DNA of 64,000 bases from Przewalskia tangutica (Eukaryota; Streptophyta; Magnoliopsida; Solanales; Solanaceae), in the NCBI GenBank assembly GCA_029844215.1, contig CM056734.1, forward strand, positions 19,292,501 through 19,356,500, given 5' to 3'. Every line of letters begins with the position of its first letter. Positions within the stretch are counted from its first letter, which is position 1. The position numbers and the translations under genes are program-made. The notes below the pieces were generated by a model. The model was not told the origin of the DNA. It saw nothing but the letters and a program-made list of their open reading frames with translations, and ran no database searches. Shown piece after piece: positions 60,767 through 64,000 of this stretch.

Positions 60767-60817
60767 GTCAGTCTCTTTTTTCTGTTATCAGATCTATCTT
60801 TTTTCCTGTCAAAACAA

Positions 60818-61361
60818 ATGGAGAGAAAGGTTTCTTTCCTTAGCTTATTGTTACTAATATTTATGGGATTTTCTCTTCTAATCTCCACTATTGCAGTTCC
60901 TTCTTTAAGTAAGCCTTTTTCTAGTTTCATCTTTAATTTCTTTTCAGATATGCTAATTTTAATTCCTTAATATGTGTCTTGTTGTGATAATTCACAGGAA
61001 GCCTTAAGACAATTACAGAAAATCTACCGTTCCAAGATTCTCATGACAAGGTATTGTTTCTTCTCTCCATCAGCCCAAGGTACAACCTACTTACTTTTGA
61101 AACTTATAATTAAGGGATTGTTTGTGTCACATATGGAATAAGATAATTCTAAGATTTTAGTATAATTAATACCAACAATCAAATATTGAACAAATTTTAT
61201 ACCTCATTGAGATTTTGTATGAAATTTCGTGATAATTTAAATTGCTAAAGGTATTGATGGGATTGGAGAAGAAGAGGGAGTTGTTGGTGGAAAGAGATGA
61301 CTATGCAGGAACAGGTGCTAATAACCATCATGACCCAAAACCTCCTGGCACTGAAGGCTGA
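60818..61361 (+). CDS. PSY-family (sulfated-tyrosine peptide) precursor, three exons
   Basis: Exons are 60818-60908, 60998-61050 and 61251-61361, giving 84 residues. Introns of 89 and 200 bp have GT...AG ends (GTAAGC...TTCACAG and GTATTG...GCTAAAG). Residues 1-26 form a signal peptide (MERKVSF, then a Leu-rich core, then STIA). The last exon ends with DYAGTGANNHHDPKPPG preceded by an acidic Asp. This aligns position by position with the Arabidopsis PSY1 peptide DYGDPSANPKHDPGVPPS (DY, AN, HDP and PP conserved). In that family the tyrosine is sulfated by TPST and the secreted peptide promotes cell expansion through receptor kinases; this is knowledge of the family. The length is similar to AtPSY1 (about 75 residues). 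Splice sites are by eye and expression is unknown. No break was seen. Confidence 0.86.
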
Positions 61362-61405
61362 ACTCAAATTGCCTGACTGCTCTGCTCTTATGTGCAAAAA
61401 CATAA

Positions 61406-61411
61406 AATAAA
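61406..61411 (+). terminator. Poly(A) signal of the PSY-like gene
   Basis: AATAAA lies 45 bases after the stop codon. Confidence 0.6.
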
Positions 61412-61812
61412 GATGAAGGGGATGTAAATGTAATTAATTATGTTGGGTTTTTACTGTTTTATTACAAGTGTAAATGACTACAATGTATGTTTCAATTTAT
61501 GTCTTATTCCAGAGCAGCATCTAGTTGTTGTTTCTTCTAGATTAAGAAATTTGGTTTGTGATCATTACTACTTTCTCCCTTCCATTTTATACAAATTTTT
61601 AAACTTGTAATCTAAAATAACTTATAGAAATTTATGTGACTAAAAATTATTTTATTAAAGATATAAATGTAAATTTAAAATTAAATATAGAAATAACTAA
61701 TTATGAGCCAAATTGGTAATTTTGTGGTTGGACGAAGCAAACGTGAAATCCTAACATTTTCGTGAAAGCATGATATTAAACTATAGTTAGTACAACCTCA
61801 CATGGACCCTAT
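61412..61812. other. 3' flank of the PSY-like gene
   Basis: No gene seen. 'ctttctcccttccattttat' at 61571-61590 resembles one end of a Stowaway-type MITE. A matching far end was not found, so no element is claimed. Confidence 0.4.
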
Positions 61813-62120
61813 TGTTAAATTCTGAGAAATCAGTGAAGAGACGTCGAAGACAGAGAAGGAAAAATGAAGAAGATACAGAGAAAATAGAGGAAGAGGGAGA
61901 TAAGCGTTTGTTTGGGCTCACAAAAGGAGCTTGTGGGATTTTAGATTTATTTCTCTCAAAAAACAATATTACAAGGTAGTGTCCCTATTTATAATAAGTG
62001 ACTAACTAACCCCTAAAATATCTCTAATCAAAATATCTAAATGAGCTTATAACAAAATATTCAACTAGCTTCTAACTAACCACATATATATACAATGTAT
62101 ATATGTGGTATATCTCAACA
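61813..62120 (-). repeat. Copia-type LTR, minus strand
   Basis: On the minus strand it starts TGTTGAGATATACCACATAT and ends TTTAACA, about 308 bp. A TATA-like TTATAAATAGGG (complement of about 61985-61996) lies in mid-LTR. The right boundary (62120) is firm because a polypurine tract adjoins it. The left boundary (61813) is inferred from TG...CA ends. The partner LTR and target duplication would lie beyond the window. Confidence 0.75.
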
Positions 62121-62136
62121 CCCCCCCCCCCCCCTC
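62121..62136 (-). other. Polypurine tract of the right-end element
   Basis: Fourteen C on the plus strand (14 G on the minus) followed by 'tc' directly adjoin the LTR. Upstream on the minus strand is CCTAGCTTGAG, a common ending of copia interiors. Confidence 0.75.
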
Positions 62137-62394
62137 AAGCTAGGAAAGCAGATTTCAAATCTGGAAATAATAGCAAAATAGGGTACTAAACCAACAATAG
62201 CTTCCAGAAACTAACAAATGAAGGGAAAAAAAGCGTTGAAGCACCAAAGCATTCCGTTCTTGCCATGCTTTCTCCATAAGTATCGTCTCCCAAAAGTGCA
62301 AATGCGACCTCCGTCAAGTTGTTTACTGCAATTCTTGAGTCGTGTCAACTCCCATGATTCGCATGATAAGCTGCAGCGATCGCTAGAAGTTCAT

Positions 62395-62710
62395 CGTGGT
62401 TACGTTAATTCCACTTTGCAAAATTGGCAATAACATGCCACACAATTTAGGCAACTCATAACCGAGAGCAACTACAAAATTCTTCAGTGCAGTAAGAAGT
62501 TGAACTAAGATGCTTTCAGCAGAAGATTCTTCCCATGCCTTCTGAAAAATAGCATCCACATGTTTGCATATGGCATAACTTCGATACATGTCTTATCGAG
62601 CGAGATAGTATTCAAAACTCGAACCTTCGAGTCGAATTCCTGTACGTCGTCCACCAATCTGATTAGAGCACAATAAACTGCTCTTCTGGTGTCATTTTTA
62701 ATTCATAGCC
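62395..62710 (-). pseudogene. Importin-11-like gene fragment
   Basis: The minus strand encodes DTRRAVYCALIRL (about 62650-62693), VQEFDSKVRVLNTISL (about 62602-62650), then FQKAWEESSAES, VQLLTALKNFVVALGY and LLPILQSGINVT (62395-62560) after a frame change. These match, by recollection, the C-terminal half of plant importin-11/KA120-type transport receptors. In the full protein the first two blocks are separated by several tens of residues, so an internal segment is missing, as expected from partial exon capture. No introns are seen in the covered part. It cannot make a working importin. Confidence 0.75.
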
Positions 62711-62854
62711 TCTTGCAGAATAGAAGCAACAACAGCAGCTCGACATCAGGAGAAGTTTCACAAAGTTCTTGCTCAAGGCAATTCCACCCTTGGCATCGAA
62801 AATGCTTGACCTGCTGTCACTATTTGGACCTGTCAAAAGAAACATTGACTGCAT

Positions 62855-63060
62855 ATCAATGGAGTAGACCTCATTCTCCTCAAATTCTGCTTCATCTACT
62901 CTTGTATTAGGATTGGACGCGCTCAATACAACTTTGTTTCCATCAATAACAAATTGCTTCATTTGATGGCTCAGTACACCCTCAATAATCCTGCAGTCAT
63001 AGGCAGCAGCAACTTACTGAATAGCTTCTGTTACATCCGAGTTCTTCTTTCCTGGAGAAT
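62855..63060 (-). pseudogene. EBP1/PA2G4-like gene fragment
   Basis: The minus strand encodes SPGKKNSDVTEAIQ, a stop codon (TAA where the family has Lys), then VAAAYDC, EGVLSHQMKQFVIDGNK and RVDEAEFEENEVYSID. This is the conserved mid-region of plant EBP1 (proliferation-associated 2G4, a methionine-aminopeptidase-fold growth regulator). About 65 residues of a ~390-residue protein are present. The match stops sharply at 62855, and an unrelated stretch joins it to the importin-11 piece. The fragment is contiguous without an intron. The CAG-TAAG context of the stop may be a splice-site remnant. Confidence 0.82.
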
Positions 63061-63837
63061 CCCCTGAAAATGGACCTCAAAATCACCATCATCTAGCAGA
63101 AACTAGCAGCACCAGTATATTTATTTTCAGAATCCATCATCCGCAATGGCTTGTTAGCTGTTAATGTTCATGTCGTGAGCTCTGGCGATGTAGCCACAAC
63201 TTCACTCTGGCGTGCGTCTGCAACATCTCGATCTGCGGCAAGACAACCACCCTTTCGCGGGTTGACATTACTACTTTTCTTAGCAGCGTGGCGCGGCGAA
63301 AATAGTAGCGGTAAAGATCTTACTACACAACAATAATGAAGCGAAAAAAAATAAGAATGGCCGGTTCGAGAATGTCACTCCTCTTGTAAAACAACAGCAT
63401 GATCATTCACACCAACACATAAATCAATCCTGCAATCTGCAAAGAACCTCATTGCAACCATTGCGTTATCTCACCATTTTCGGAACCGTCTGCAGTAGAA
63501 GCAGGGGTTTGGTTTGACCCCAGCAACTAACTTTCATAAACAGCTTCTTCAGCAATAGAAATAGCATCACCAGATTCAGGAATGGCAGCAACAACGCAGC
63601 CATACCAAATCTCGAGTGAGAAGCCAACATATCCTCTGTTTGGAATTCTTTCTCCCATTTCCAGCCAAACAACTGCATCAGCAGGCAGTCCATCCAGTCC
63701 TGCAGTAGAAACAACAGCAACAAGCCAAACAACACCAACAAAATCAGGCCAACAAAAAAGAACAGTCCAGTCCTGCACCAGCAGGAACATCTGCAAACAA
63801 GTAGGAGCTTTAACTCCCATATCAATAGATGAAGAAC
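63061..63837 (-). other. Unidentified part of the right-end element
   Basis: Several open stretches of 50-120 codons occur on both strands (for example minus 63466-63825 and plus 63151-63336 and 63582-63848). None has a domain I recognise. A minus-strand stretch near 63170-63330 is open for about 54 codons. Captured exons or a divergent gag are possible. Confidence 0.4.
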
Positions 63838-64000
63838 CTCTTCTCTAGTCTCGCTCGGACTAAAGAATCCCTCGATTCTCCTTATGTAAAAACGACGGCA
63901 AGAACCCCTCGTTCTCTAGTCTCATTCGGACTAGAAAATCTCTCGATTCTCATCACGCCAACTACTTTAATAAGCGGCAAGAACCCCTCGTTCTCTAGTC
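63838..64000. repeat. 79-bp tandem repeat running off the window end
   Basis: Units contain 'cggcaagaacccctcgttct', 'ctagtct', 'cggacta' and 'ctcgattctc'. 'cggcaag' recurs at 63896 and 63975 (79-bp spacing), and a partial earlier unit starts near 63838. Confidence 0.8.

Larger units (their letters stand above)
62137..64000 (-). mobile_element. Interior of a putative gene-capturing retroelement, cut by the window end
   Basis: The interior lies upstream (minus strand) of the LTR and polypurine tract. It carries sense-oriented fragments of two host genes (importin-11 at 62395-62710, EBP1 at 62855-63060) in place of a recognisable copia pol. Between and beyond them are short coding-like stretches I cannot identify, such as the ~35 codons at about 62750-62854 with LTGPNSDSRSSIFDAKGGIA. 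No reverse transcriptase motif was found to 64000. Alternatively, a host chimera may lie beside an unrelated solo LTR, but the polypurine tract argues for a real interior next to the LTR. Confidence 0.55.

Noticed and set aside
61571..61700. Possible Stowaway MITE
   Set aside because: One end looks right, but no inverted partner or TA duplication was found.

Overview
The window is repeat-rich plant nuclear DNA. It has plant LTR retrotransposons with tRNA-type primer sites, tRNA-derived SINEs, a TRIM element, a spliced plant peptide-hormone gene, and fragments of two conserved eukaryotic genes. The element types (Ogre/Tat-like gag, Tekay/Del-like chromovirus, copia, short tRNA-SINEs) suggest an asterid eudicot, most likely Solanaceae. 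That placement rests on recollection of families, not on a search. No rRNA, tRNA gene, CRISPR array or bacterial operon was seen.

Left third (1-24 kb). Positions 1-10094 are a non-autonomous Ogre/Tat-like Ty3/gypsy element: the end of its 5' LTR, an Arg-type primer site, a frameshifted gag, no pol, several tandem-repeat blocks and a 3.3-kb 3' LTR. It interrupts an older copia tail (10098-10990). Next come a complete 342-bp minus-strand TRIM with a 5-bp target duplication (11403-11754), a tRNA-SINE, a hAT-like element and a second SINE. A minus-strand copia element (14628-22604, target duplication TTAAC) carries a solo LTR inside its 5' LTR. A second solo LTR of the same family lies just outside it (22625-23615).

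Middle (24.9-60 kb). One plus-strand copia element (24869-59977) is stretched to about 35 kb by nested insertions. A minus-strand Tekay-like gypsy (26011-45876, target duplication ACTAT) sits in its gag. Another gypsy (26127-36401, duplication ATATA) sits in that element's LTR. A plus-strand gypsy (48521-58460, duplication GATTA) sits in the copia reverse transcriptase. Every junction has a matching 5-bp duplication, so the order of events can be read directly.

Right end (60-64 kb). The only gene that looks intact is a three-exon PSY-type (sulfated-tyrosine peptide) precursor at 60818-61361, with a TATA box and a poly(A) signal. Downstream is a minus-strand copia-type LTR (61813-62120) with its polypurine tract. 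Just inside it, in the same orientation, are fragments of a plant EBP1/PA2G4 gene and an importin-11 gene, apparently a gene-capturing retroelement. A 79-bp tandem repeat runs off the window end.

Caution: paired LTRs agree almost perfectly in AT-rich stretches but differ heavily in GC-rich, CNG-rich stretches. Many frameshifts in the gypsy elements may therefore be sequencing or assembly artefacts rather than true decay.
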